Positions 43,897 through 53,957 of a DNA stretch of 64,000 bases are shown in pieces. Under the pieces are notes generated by a model. The model did no database searches, was not told the origin of the DNA, and saw nothing but the letters and a program-made list of their open reading frames with translations. The DNA is from Puccinia triticina (taxonomy: Eukaryota; Basidiomycota; Pucciniomycetes; Pucciniales; Pucciniaceae). A program made the position numbers and the translations under genes. Location: assembly GCF_026914185.1 (NCBI RefSeq), contig NC_070571.1:1302001-1366000 (forward strand), given 5' to 3'. How positions within the stretch are numbered: the stretch's first letter is position 1; each line of letters opens with the position of its first letter.

Positions 43897-46800
43897 AACA
43901 CCGCAACAGCTACGCTACGCTACGAAAAGCGGCATATTAGCGTAGCGTAGCGAAGCCCCGCTATTCCTACAGCCAGGTAGCGAAAGCGTAAGCGGGGAGG
44001 TCGCTACTATTAGTGGTAGCGTAGCGACCGTCCCGCTATGCTAAAACTGAACTCCGTGTAGCGAAGCGATTTTTTTGCGCTATCGCTATGAAATAGCGAA
44101 GCTTTAGCGCAGTAGCGCACCAGTGCACTATTTTGTAGCGATAGCGCGGAAATCCCACTACACCGCTATCAGCACTTGAAAAGCGCATCTGGGGCATGCG
44201 GCACAGTCTCACCAATTTGTGTGCAATCCGCCACAATGCTGCACCACACTTGATAGGTGCCCAGCATCCGGTGGCCCTGGCCTCTTTAACTGATTTTGAA
44301 ACTCCCAAGTTCCTGGTTTACTTACTTGTCCGTTCAAATCCAAAAACCACTCATCCAATGGCAGCCGCAAACCGTGATTCAACTCCAGATGGCATTCAAG
44401 CCATCTCAAACCCTGTTCCTACTAGTACTCCTGCCCATGGACCACAAATTCCGCCAACAATAAGGCAATCTGCCCGCAAAAAAAAACCAACTTCTAACCC
44501 AGGTTTTGTTTCAACTGACACAGATTCTCGCAGAACCCTTCAAGTCCCGACTGTTAGCAACAGAAACACAACCAGATCAAATTTTTCAAACTCTGGAACG
44601 GGCTCGCACTGCCAGGTAATGGTTTTCACAAGTTTTATTGCCTCCATCCAACGTATAGTTTTCACGTTAATTGGTATCACATTTTGATTTATATTTCAGA
44701 TGGAAGTTGATTCCACCTCAAGCCAAGACACCGGTGTTGCACCTGAAAAGATGTACAACATGTTGCAGGACTCAGACAACGAAAACAAAAAAGCGGCCGC
44801 ACAATCACTTAAGTCAAAAGCCGAAAAGAAGATTGCCCCTCGGAAGGATGGAACGGATAGTGTTCTCGTGTACTTCACCCAGATTGAAAATTCTTTCTCT
44901 TACCGTTGTCTTTGGTGCAAAAAAGTTGTCAAAGCTTCCAGTTCCTCGTACTACAACTTAAAGATTCACCGTGATGGCGTCGACTGTAAAGGAACGATCC
45001 GGTCAGCTTGCCCCAATCAATCCCAAGCCATTGCCGCAGGTTTCACGCTACCACCAACTGCAGCTCAAATAGCTCAAGAATCTTCGGAGTCGGACAAGAA
45101 GTCAGGTACTGTGATGTCAGCATATGTTGCAAAGGGCCATTTCGACAATCATACTGCGAACAAGTTTATGGTCTACTGGCTTATTGAAAAGTCACTACCC
45201 TGGACTCGATTCGAAGATAGGACCTTGCTTATTGTCTGTGACAACATGAATCCCCTATCAAACATCCATTCCCGAACTTGGGCAGCAAAAACTGCTCAAA
45301 ACCTTTATCTCGTGCTTCAGCAAGCAGTTCTGGATGACATCAAGGTGAGTGCATGCAATGTATATCCAAGATTAATATTCTCGGCACTGATACTTGAAAT
45401 ACTTGTTTTCAGAACGCTAACTCCAAAATCAGCCTAGTCTCCAATGTTTGGACTACCAAAGGAGGCCATAAGGCTTTCATCGGAATCTCTGCGTGTTACA
45501 TAACTAAAGAGTGGGTCTATCAATCACAGCACCTCGCCATCAAATACATATCATGGAATCACAACGGAAAGTTTCTTGCGGCGCCGTTGGCCAAGTTCCT
45601 CATAAAAAAATAACCTTCACAAACAGATAAGTGCATTTTTTTTTAGCTCAAAACCATATATTGGTTCAAAATGCTAATACATTGCTTACTATAATTACAT
45701 CCTAGCAAAGACGACTGATTTGGGTTCTAATAATTTTACAATGACAGCTGAATTATCTCGTTTAATCGGTGCCCACGACGACACGTTCTGGGATCATTTG
45801 GTCAACCACCAGCAATGTTTCTGTCATGTGCTATCCCTCATCTTAGGCGCAGGCCTTGCGGCAATCAAGTTTTCAACTTCCGAGGGGCTTGCCCCACAAA
45901 GACCCAATTCGATTCAAACCCTTCCAACAATTAGTGAAGAGGGAGAGATGCTCGAAGACATTCCAGCTTCAGATGATGAGGTCAATATTGATATACATCT
46001 AGATTATACATCATTGGAATCCGAATCGGAATCCAAAGCCAAATCCAAAGCCAAAACCAATCCTAAACCTACAGGAAAAACCAAGAAGAAAGGAAAGTAT
46101 GCCAAAAGTGGCATTGATTTTACTTTGCACAAGGTGAGCTACTATTCACGCTCATACGCTCGGAATCTCTTTTTCACTACAATCAATTAGTCACTCAATG
46201 AACTTCTTGTTTACTCTTGCAGATTGACTATGTGTGTCGTCAAATAGCGAGCTCTCCCGCAAAGCAATCCAAGTTCAAGGTTTGGGCTCAAAAGCTTGGT
46301 TACGATGGTCCAGGAATCATTGGTGGCTACGGCATTCGATGGAACATTGCTTACAATAGCAGGAATCAAGCCTACAACGCAAGAAAGGTAGAAAGATCAA
46401 CAATAATAGTATCACAATTCTTGCTGGCTGATATTGATTGATTGGATTAATTAGGTGATACATCAGCTTCTGGTCAATGAATCCGAGAACGTCAAGGGTA
46501 AGGCCTTCTTCAAAGGATACGAGTTCACTTTGAGAGAATGGGAAAATATCAAGATTCTCAATGCGGTTTTAAAGGTATGCCTTACTTGATTTGCACTCGG
46601 TTCCAATAATGATAACTTGCTTACAAACTACAACTTGTAGGACTTCATGTTATTGACCAAAAGGATGGAGAGCAATGGCCCTTCTTGTTCAATGGTCTTA
46701 TACGAGTACAGTCGCTTGATTGATACGCTTCAGAAACACAAGGAAGAAAGTAAGAATGGCCTCTTGGAGGCCATGTTTGATCCAATGATCAAAGTGGCCA

Positions 46801-47935
46801 ACAAGTATGTGGAGCTTGCTCTCAAGTGTGAACCTATCCTGATGGCAACCATGCTTCATCCGGCGTGGCGATTGCTCTTGTTCTGGAACAAGTTCAAGCC
46901 GCATCACGCCAAGGCTCAAAAGCTACTTACTGAGAAATTCAAAGAACGACAAGCGATACTAGAACCACCCACCCCTTTGCTAAACAGAGGTAATTCACAA
47001 CCAGATATTATTGCCGAAGACGAAGAGTACAACTTCTTTCCGACCGGCCCGGGGCAGGAAGACGGCAAAGAAGAGCTTCTGCGATATCATGACTCAAAGT
47101 TCTCCCTTGGAATTAAGGGTGATGTCTTGTTGTGGTGGAAGGTATGGACTTTTTTGACCGTCTTCTCATGTTGATTTTGCAAATCACTTATTGTCCTTGG
47201 TCTTCTGAATCCAGGCCCAATCGGCTTCCTTTGTTGTCCTATCATCCCTCGCCAGGGATTACCTTGCTTGCGCAAGCAGCTCAGCTTGTGTTGAGTGAAC
47301 TTTCTCAGCAGCCTTGGACATATGTTCGTCGGCCAGGAGCTCTCTTGCCCCTGGAACAATCGAACAGTGCATCAGTTTGCATCTCTGGATTCGCAATGGT
47401 GTCAAGGCTGCAGGCGACTTTCAGGATTGTCAATTGTTGTTGGACGCTGCTGACAAAAATCCCAAGTTTAATTCCAAAATCAAGAAATAAGAATCAATCA
47501 TCAATCTGTTTTTATTTGCTGTTTCCTGACTCCTTCCCCTACATATACAAATCCAATATACACCCATGAAGAGCGCTTGTGCTTGCTACTGCCATTGGAA
47601 TATGAATATCTACAAAATAAAATACATTTGATTGTACTGACCCAACGCTTTTGTAGCGAAAAGCGCACCAGCGGTCTGATTTCTCTTTTTAGCGGCACAA
47701 AGCCGCTAAATAGCCGCTATGTAGCGGTTTTGCCGCTTTTATAGCGTGAAGCGTAGCAGTAGCCCGCTCTTTTCCGCTAGAAATAGTGCGCTATTATCAT
47801 CTGGCTTCCTGCCCCCCATTCCTGAACTGAAAAGCAAAGCGGCATGGCCGCTTCCTGTAGCGTAGCGAAGCCGACCTGATATTCACTACGCTTTTGCTAC
47901 GCTGCCGCTCCGCGTAGCGTAGCTTTTGCGGTGTT
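43897..47935 (+). mobile_element. Autonomous-type hAT transposon, 4.0 kb
   Basis: Inserted in the outer element with the duplication GCTTTAGGC (43888-43896, 47936-47944; 8 or 9 bp depending on the terminal base). The inverted ends are AACACCGCAA and its complement TTGCGGTGTT. Subterminal regions are dense in GTAGCG/CGCTAC motifs at both ends (43900-44170 and 47640-47930). The interior encodes a multi-exon hAT transposase, now broken. Confidence 0.9.
44358..47490 (+). pseudogene. hAT transposase, multi-exon, inactivated
   Basis: Exons by GT-AG: 44358-44615, 44700-45344, 45413 to about 45620, 45706-46133, 46223 onward, and three more to TAA 47490. Exon 2 has a BED-type zinc finger (CLWCKKV ... 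YYNLKIHRDGVDC). Next come the RNase H-like catalytic parts: ISLVSNVWTTKGGHKAFIGI, then TTDLGSNNFTM, CFCHVLSLILGAGL, GGYGIRWNI. The last exon carries the C-terminal dimerisation motif LARDYLACASSSACVE-stop-TFS. The transposase cuts at the inverted ends and inserts elsewhere. Damage: a frameshift near 45608 (LIKK then stop), a donor reading ATAAGT after it, and TGA 47296-47298 in place of the near-invariant Arg of VERTFS. Confidence 0.9.
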
Positions 47936-48149
47936 GCTTTAGGCACGCCAAAAAATTCCCAGATGCACGCCAAAAAAGGCGTGCACTCCTGACCACTCCA
48001 AGATTTTTGGAGTGCAGGATGGTTTACTCCAAAACCAGCCCCCATTTGGAGTGCACAACCCTGCACTCCAGGTGGTATGGAGTGAACACCCCGCAATGCC
48101 AAAACCAGCCCTCAGCTCCCCTCAACCGCTGGTCTGCGGCTGCTACACA

Positions 48150-48535
48150 TGTCCCTCTCGATGACCGGGACCAACCGGTCATCGAGAGGACAAACACAGC
48201 ACTCTCGATGACCGGGACCGACCGGCCATCAAGAGGACAAACCCCCCCTCGATGACCGGGACAGACCGGACCGGTTATCAAGGGATACAGCTCTCAATGA
48301 CCGGTCTGTGCCGGTCATTGAGAGGGGCTTTGTCCTCTCAATGACCGGTCTGTGCCTGTCATCAAGAGGGGTGTGTCCTCTCGCTGACCAGTCCGTCCCG
48401 GTCATTGAGAGGGGTGTGTTTGTCCTCTTGATGACCGGTCGGTCCTGGTCATTGAGAGTGCTGTGTTTGTCCTCTCGATGACTGGTCGGTCCCGGTCATT
48501 GAGAGGGACATGTGTAGCCGCCGCAGACCGGCGTT
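48150..48535. repeat. Palindromic minisatellite, array C
   Basis: About ten units of GATGACCGGGACCGACCGGT / ACCGGTCTGTGCCGGTCAT with CGAGAGGACAAACACAGCAC spacers. Orientation switches in the middle so that the array as a whole is an inverted repeat. Same core as arrays A and B. Confidence 0.9.
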
Positions 48536-49039
48536 CGAGGGGAGCTGAGGGCTGGGTTTGGCGTGGCGGGGTGTTCACTCCATACCACCTGGAGTGCAGG
48601 GTTGTGCACTCCAAATGGGGGCTGGTTTTGGAGTAAACCATCCTGCACTCCAAAAATCTTGGAGTGTTCAGGAGCGCACGCCTTTTTTGGCGTGCATCTG
48701 GGAATTTTTTGGCGTGCCTAAAGCCTGCCCCAAAATTATTAAATCAATTAAAGTTTACCAGCATCAGAATTCCAACTAGGGCAAAGCGTCAGCCCATCTT
48801 CTGTGATTTCTGTTGACTGATCCTGGAGCCACCAGCCTTCCCACCGCCTCCTGCGTCTCCAGCTCCTCAACAACCGTGAGCGTGCCTTTGATGACGGGAT
48901 TTTTCATGGTGATGACCAGTCATGCTACATACATATGCTAGAATTGATGAGCTTGCATCTTTTTGTCAAACATTCCTGCGCTCTGCGCTGGCGGGGCCGC
49001 GGGGGCTATGATAAGGTGTAGAGACTGTAAAATGAAGAT

Positions 49040-49124
49040 GTGTCTGGTGAGAGTCGAACTCACGACCTCAGCTATGCTGAGACACATACTAGAGTGCTGC
49101 CTTTACCAGCTAGGCTACAGACGC
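49040..49124 (-). repeat. tRNA-like sequence in TRIM LTR, copy 1
   Basis: It folds as a class II tRNA of 85 nt: acceptor GCGTCTG/CAGACAC (6 of 7 pairs), D stem GCCT/AGGC, variable arm CTCAGC/GCTGAG with a 3-nt loop, and T stem GTGAG/CTCAC with loop TTCGACT. A-box TAGCCTAGCTGG and B-box AGTTCGACTC match pol III promoter motifs. The anticodon arm is weak (GCAC/GTGT with an 8-nt loop TCTAGTAT), so no anticodon is assigned and a working tRNA is unlikely. It is a tRNA-derived promoter or RNA. Confidence 0.7.
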
Positions 49125-49461
49125 TTGTGGCTGCCAGCTGGGTGGTTGGTTGGTAGTGCTCATGGGTCGATCCAACAGCCCTCCATACTGTGGTGATACA
49201 TCATGGTAGCAGACTAACAGACAACTCAACACCCCCCCTTGCTACATGATGGGAAGTGGGGATTGACCCCAAGAGAGAGTGGGAATGAGACCCAGGAAAG
49301 ATGATCAGCGTAGGGATTGAACCCGTGATCTAGATGTAGGCTTATAGGGGTTTGCGTGGTCTTACAAGTAAGCATTCACAAATTCATCAAGTCTCTATTG
49401 TAAGCGAGTAGCGCTCAGGTAGCTCTGGGCTCATAACCTGTAGAGACTGTAAAATGAAGAT

Positions 49462-49546
49462 GTGTCTGGTGAGAGTCGAACTCACGACCTCAGCTATGCT
49501 GAGACACATACTAGAGTGCTGCCTTTACCAACTAGGCTACAGACGC
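49462..49546 (-). repeat. tRNA-like sequence in TRIM LTR, copy 2
   Basis: Identical to copy 1 except one base in the D loop (CCAGCTAG against CCAACTAG on the plus strand). Confidence 0.7.
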
Positions 49547-49740
49547 TTGTGGCTGCCAGCTGGGTGGTTGGTTGGTAGTGCTCATGGGTCGATCCAACAG
49601 CCCTCCATACTGTGGTGATACATCATGGTAGCAGACTAACAGACAACTCAACATAAGGATGGTGGTCTCACCCCTCAAGCATCTCAACAAGAACGCTACG
49701 CCATTCGTCCCTGGGCCGCCTATGACTCCACCCACGCTGT

Positions 49741-50590
49741 TGTAAGACTCAAAAGTGTTCCTGAGAACCTTTTGCTGAATGGAGAAGGGGATGATGGAGG
49801 TGCAAAACTCTGCCCTTCTATACTATCAGATGACAAGACCCACCAAGGCAAGCTTGGCAAGTTTTAATGAAGTGATAGGGTTGGTTGGTTCAAGATGAGC
49901 TTGTTGATGACACTGAATAAATTGTTGTTATTTTTAATGTAAGGGTTGTTTACGCACATAGTTTTTTAAGTATATGTAAGGTTGTTTATGTAAATGTTGG
50001 GGTGACTGTAATTGGTGAGTATAAATGTTGTGGTGACTGTAATTGGTGAGTAATGAACTATATGAGAATATGAGAGTGAGTTCAGTTGTTATTGAGTTGG
50101 TAAGGGTTGTTATAATGTGTAAAGGGGTTTGGATGGTATGTAATGTTTGTGGGGTATGTGATAGGTGGGTACTGAACTGCGGGAAAGACAACTGAGGGGG
50201 GAGAGAGCTCCTTATATAGACAAATGTGAGGGAGTTTAGCTACAAGGAATCCCTGTATGAGGGATTTTAGCTGCAGGTAAACTGAATCAGTGAATGTGGT
50301 TGGTCGGAAATGTACATGACGTGTAGCAGGTACAAACATCTGAATGAGTGACTATGATTGGTCAGAACATGAGGGATTTAATGTGGTACTTCTATGATGT
50401 CACCTGCAGCTGTCAGTTGTGAAAATCCACTAATTTAGAATGTATGTACATACTATGCAGTGTAAATGAGTATGTCTAGCTGTCCAGCAGCTGGGTTGTG
50501 TATGTAAACATGAGGTTGTAATAGGAGGTGAGGTGTATATGTAGCTTGTAATGTAACTTCTAGTCCTGTAGAGTCCCGTCCTTGCGCCAT
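49741..50590 (+). repeat. LTR-like repeat R1
   Basis: It begins TGTAAGACTCAAAAGTG and contains GAGAGCTCCTTATATAGACA (a TATA-box-like promoter) followed by AATGTGAGGG and GGGATTTTAGCTGCAG. A diverged copy in the same orientation lies at 52272-53400. The right end is approximate. I read it as a solo or terminal LTR of an unidentified retrotransposon. Confidence 0.6.
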
Positions 50591-50946
50591 AGTCCATGAT
50601 TTCTGATGAATATTATGTAAAGAAAAGAAAACAAAGAATTTTTTTATTTTTGATGTAGTAGAACCTTTCCGTCTACCACACCGGTCAACTTCAAGAGGCC
50701 CTCGCCCCTTGTCCTGGTGGCTCCAGATTCAGATTTCCCATCAACCATCACTCCACCTGGCTTAACAGCTTTTGACATCTTGGGCGAGCCAGCCAGCGTC
50801 CTCTTGGAAACTTGACCATCCCCACTTCATTACCCTCTCCAATTGCTCCAAGCAAAAATCCGGCTGAGTTGCAGCTAGGCACTCCCCAGTTGTGTCCTAA
50901 TCCTCATCTCCGCCTGAGGCTAATTTGCTATTGACTTGTTTTTGTG

Positions 50947-51812
50947 ATGGAGGAAGAATATCGGCAACAGCAATCAGAGAATGAGCAGCAACGATTGCTT
51001 CAGTCAAATGCAAAGCAATTCAGTACTTCCGCTATGAGTAATGGAGGTCCGAACAACGCAACAGACAATGGGACTTTGTGCAGAGAGTCTTCCCCCGCCC
51101 AATCCACAATCTTCCACAGCCTACATTCCCCCAAGCCCTATCCCAAAAATTGCTGTCTCAGGTTCAAAAGATCCTCAACCGCCTGAGATGGCAGGTCCGG
51201 TCAAACTCTCTCCCAGAGAGGATGACGGCCCGAACCCGGATCCTCCGGACGACCCAGATGAGCCTTCTAAAAGTTCAATGGTCGGCTCAGCCAGGAGTTG
51301 ATAAACCGATTGCAGCTCATCAATTGACGGGTATAACGGACAAGCAGGATGAAATTGCAGCAACTGCCACGACAGCCGCACCCCAAAATACCTTCATGAA
51401 CAAGAGGCTCTGTGAAAGGTGGTTGGATAACTTGTTTATGGTGCTCTATGAGGTGAGCTTCAAGCGACAGAAATCAAGAGAGTATCAAATGCTCACATGA
51501 TTTTTTTTTGTGCTTGAATAGGATCTGAGGGTTTATACGCTTTGGAGGGCCGAATTAGCGCACTTCAAGGCCCAGCACATGCTGTATAGGAAAACAGGGA
51601 CGGAGTGGGAGATCTTCAGAGATCTTGTGTTCTGATTGCACCATAAGGAAGAGACAAAGGACACATTCCAGTGATGTTTGGAGGCAAAGTTCTTGGCCAA
51701 AGCTTGGATGAAACTTTTAGAGTTCTACACGGATGAAGGAGACATTCAACGGAGTTTGAATGCGGCTATCCGGCTGAGCATCTACCAGCATTGTTGGTAC
51801 ATGGAGATGTTG
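50947..51812 (+). pseudogene. ChAPs family (Chs5-Arf1-binding protein) gene fragment
   Basis: A Pro/Asp-rich frame near 51060-51290 is followed in another frame by NKRLCERWLDNLFMVLYE (to 51452). A 69-bp intron follows (51453-51521), then exon 51522-51812 with DLRVYTLWRAELAHFKAQHM and KAWMKLLEFYTDEGDIQRSL. This is the core of the ChAPs domain (Bch1/Bud7/Chs6-type), TPR-like exomer subunits that sort cargo such as chitin synthase from the trans-Golgi. TGA codons at 51633-51635 and 51672-51674 replace expected Arg residues, and the N-terminal frame is shifted. Introns are retained, so it is a genomic duplicate. It lies between two LTR-like repeats in the same orientation, suggesting capture or chance bracketing. 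Confidence 0.75.
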
Positions 51813-52271
51813 GTGAGCAGCTCTTATCTTTGCAATCAGTCTCTCCTTTTTTTCCTTCTCATTTTTCATGTTGTTCCTCTCAGTTCTGCACCCTTAGCAC
51901 TCAGGTTTTTATTGGCTCTGTTTTTCCTAATGTTGATAGTGGTTGGAAAAATAAATAGACATTTTGGCTTGCGGGAATGACATCTTGCCATACTTATGAA
52001 TTCACACTGGATGCATTTTGCTGCAATTTTCAGAACTTGATCAAGGTGAGCTTGAATGACTTTTCAGTATATCCAGGATGAGTTTCTATAGGCAAAATGA
52101 GGATGTCCTTGGGGGTGTGCACCCTGCAGCAGCGAAGCCGCCTTTGCCCCTAGTATACATATAATCTTTAAGCAACTCTACCCTCCTCTCTTCTAAATCT
52201 AGAATATTCTTCAGTATCCCAGGCTGTTAAAAAAAAGATAAAAAAAAATAGGGGGTTACTAAACGTACCCG
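51813..52271. other. ChAPs 3' flank, no further exon recognised
   Basis: Starts at a GTGAGC donor. I did not find the next ChAPs exon. AT-rich sequence follows up to repeat R2. Confidence 0.4.
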
Positions 52272-53400
52272 GTGTAAGACTCAAAAGTGGTTGTGAAACC
52301 CTTTTGTTGAATGGAGAAGGGGATGATGGAGGTGCAAACTCTGCCCTTCTATACTATCAGATAACAAGACCCACCAAGCTAAGCTTGGCAAGTTTTAATC
52401 AAGTGATAGGTCTGGTCTAGTTCCAGATGAAGTTGTTTGATGACAGGTATGTGATGTTGAGGGGAGAATGGGATGAACACTGAAGTTCACAGACTAAACA
52501 GTCTTGTGACACTCAGGAGTGAGAAAAGGATATGATCTGATTCACTAAGGAAAAGAAGGAAACTTCTAGAGCAACTTAGTATAAGATATATACAAGTTGC
52601 TAGTGTTATGGTTGAAGCATACAGTGAAATGGATATAAGCATACTTCAACATGTGAGATTTGAGAGGATTTATGATGATGGAAAGGGTGAAAGTTGACTC
52701 AATGTTTCCGGTGGGGGTTGAACACAGGTCCTTGAGAGGGTGAGATAAAAATTTGAGAAGAGTGTCTGGACTGAGAAGCATCAGTCAGGAGTTGAACCAG
52801 GAACCAGGTAGCTTGTGACAGGTGTGTGATATGCAACCAGGAGATATGAGAGTATGAGAATATGAGAGTGAGCTCAGTGGTTATTGCAGATGAGAGGGAT
52901 GATATGGTAATGTTATAAAGTGTAAGGGTGATGATAAAGGCTAATGGGTGATATCTGTATAACTGGTGGGTACTGAACTGAGGAAAAAACAACTGGGGGG
53001 GAAGAGAGCTCCTTATATAGACAAATGTGAGGGATTTTGGCTACAAGGGGGACCCTGGATGAGGGATTTTAGCTGGTGGGCTGCATACAAGTGGTGTCAG
53101 AAGATACTGTATACAGGCAAAAAGTGGGGTGAGAAATGAAAGATGATGTCATACTAATGCAAGGAGCACATAAACAAAGCGGGGACATGTCAAATACAGA
53201 AGAAATTGGGTTAGTCCCCTGCATATGCAGTGGAGATAAGAGGGATAGAAAAGAGTATGTAATTTTCTGGGGCTGAGTATGTGTATACCTGGGAAAGGTG
53301 ACTTGAGGGTTGTGACAGGTTAATGACTGGGGCTGGCCGTGTCCATGAGGGTCCAAGAGGGTGTAACTTCCAATCTAGCGGGGTTCCAGTGATGCTTCCA
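52272..53400 (+). repeat. LTR-like repeat R2
   Basis: It starts TGTAAGACTCAAAAGTGG, shares the CTGCCCTTCTATACTATCAG segment and the GAGAGCTCCTTATATAGACA promoter segment with R1, and differs by substitutions and several indels. The divergence suggests an independent, older insertion rather than the partner LTR of R1. Right end approximate. Confidence 0.6.
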
Positions 53401-53950
53401 GTGGTGACTAGGGGTAAAATTGGCCTTAGAATCCATTTCTGAGGTCCATTTGGTTTTATCTTGAGGCCTAGGGTGAGTAAATATATGTATGTCCAATCCT
53501 ACCGCTACTGTTCCGCGTGGGGTTGGGCTGAGTATCCTCTACGGTACTCAGCCATTGTGAGTTTCTCTTTGCAATCTTGTGTTGTATAAGAATGCCTAGG
53601 TGACCCTGGAGTTGTCCTTACAACACCCCAAGCCGCCTGAGTATGGGAAAAGGTCCTCTTCTCATCTCCCTTCCTGTTTGCCATGCCCTTTTCCCCGTGA
53701 TGCAGGGTTTGGCGCGACGGAAAGATGAGTTGGGGGAGTGGTCACTGCTCCTAGGAAGTGTGGCCTCTCCTCCCATGTGAGCACTAAGATGCGGGGGACT
53801 GAGCCCAACCCGTTACTCCAGGTGGCCTGGAGCCTGCTCAGACCCAACACTCCAGGAAACCTGTCTTAGTGGAGGCTACGTGCCTCTCCTTTCCCTCTCA
53901 TAATGTAACGGAACCAGAATTCATTGCCCATTGTATCTCTTGCCTTAAAA
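53401..53950. other. No recognisable gene; one strong hairpin
   Basis: GGCTGAGTA...TACTCAGCC near 53525-53553 is a 9-bp hairpin. It lies downstream of the DIRS-type RT gene on the minus strand and could belong to that element's terminal region. No tyrosine recombinase frame is seen. Confidence 0.35.
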
Positions 53951-53957
53951 GATTGCT

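Larger units (their letters stand above)
43881..48731. mobile_element. Outer hAT-type element (GGGGCAGGC ends) with minisatellite array C
   Basis: The left end GGGGCAGGCTTTAGGC at 43881 and right end complement GCCTAAAGCCTGCCCC at 48731 are flanked by AAAATTAA and AAAATTAT, an 8-bp duplication with one mismatch. The left arm is cut after 16 bp by the inner hAT element (43897-47935) and resumes at 47945. Without it the element is about 800 bp, with TTGGAGT/ACTCCAA subterminal repeats and array C in the centre. It has no transposase. Its terminal nine bases match the 7483-8370 element. Confidence 0.8.
49017..49653 (-). mobile_element. TRIM retrotransposon with tRNA-like sequence in its LTRs
   Basis: Two 215-bp direct repeats (49017-49231, 49439-49653; one base different) flank a 207-bp centre. 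A perfect 5-bp duplication TAAGG (49012-49016, 49654-49658) surrounds the whole. Read on the minus strand, each LTR runs TGTTGAGTTG...GTCTCTACA. GGTTATGAGCCCAGAGC (half-tRNA-iMet primer site, 49422-49438) abuts the first LTR, and the polypurine tract CAAGGGGGG (49232-49240) abuts the second. It has no coding capacity and probably used copia-type proteins. Each LTR contains an 85-nt tRNA-like sequence in sense orientation. Confidence 0.9.
48775..49710 (+). pseudogene. Mitochondrial carrier gene fragment, copy 2, split by a TRIM
   Basis: The complement of block 558-862. The plus strand reads CAGGAAGAMIR at 48984-49016, is interrupted by the 637-bp element, and resumes with MVVSPLKHLNKNATPFVP at about 49656. 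The upstream part (48775-48960) also matches copy 1, with one extra segment around GAGCTGGAGACGCAG. Copy 1 therefore serves as the empty site for the TRIM insertion. Confidence 0.6.

Noticed and set aside
49040..49124. Functional tRNA gene
   Set aside because: The anticodon stem is four pairs with an 8-nt loop and no assignable anticodon, and it lies in both LTRs of a retrotransposon.
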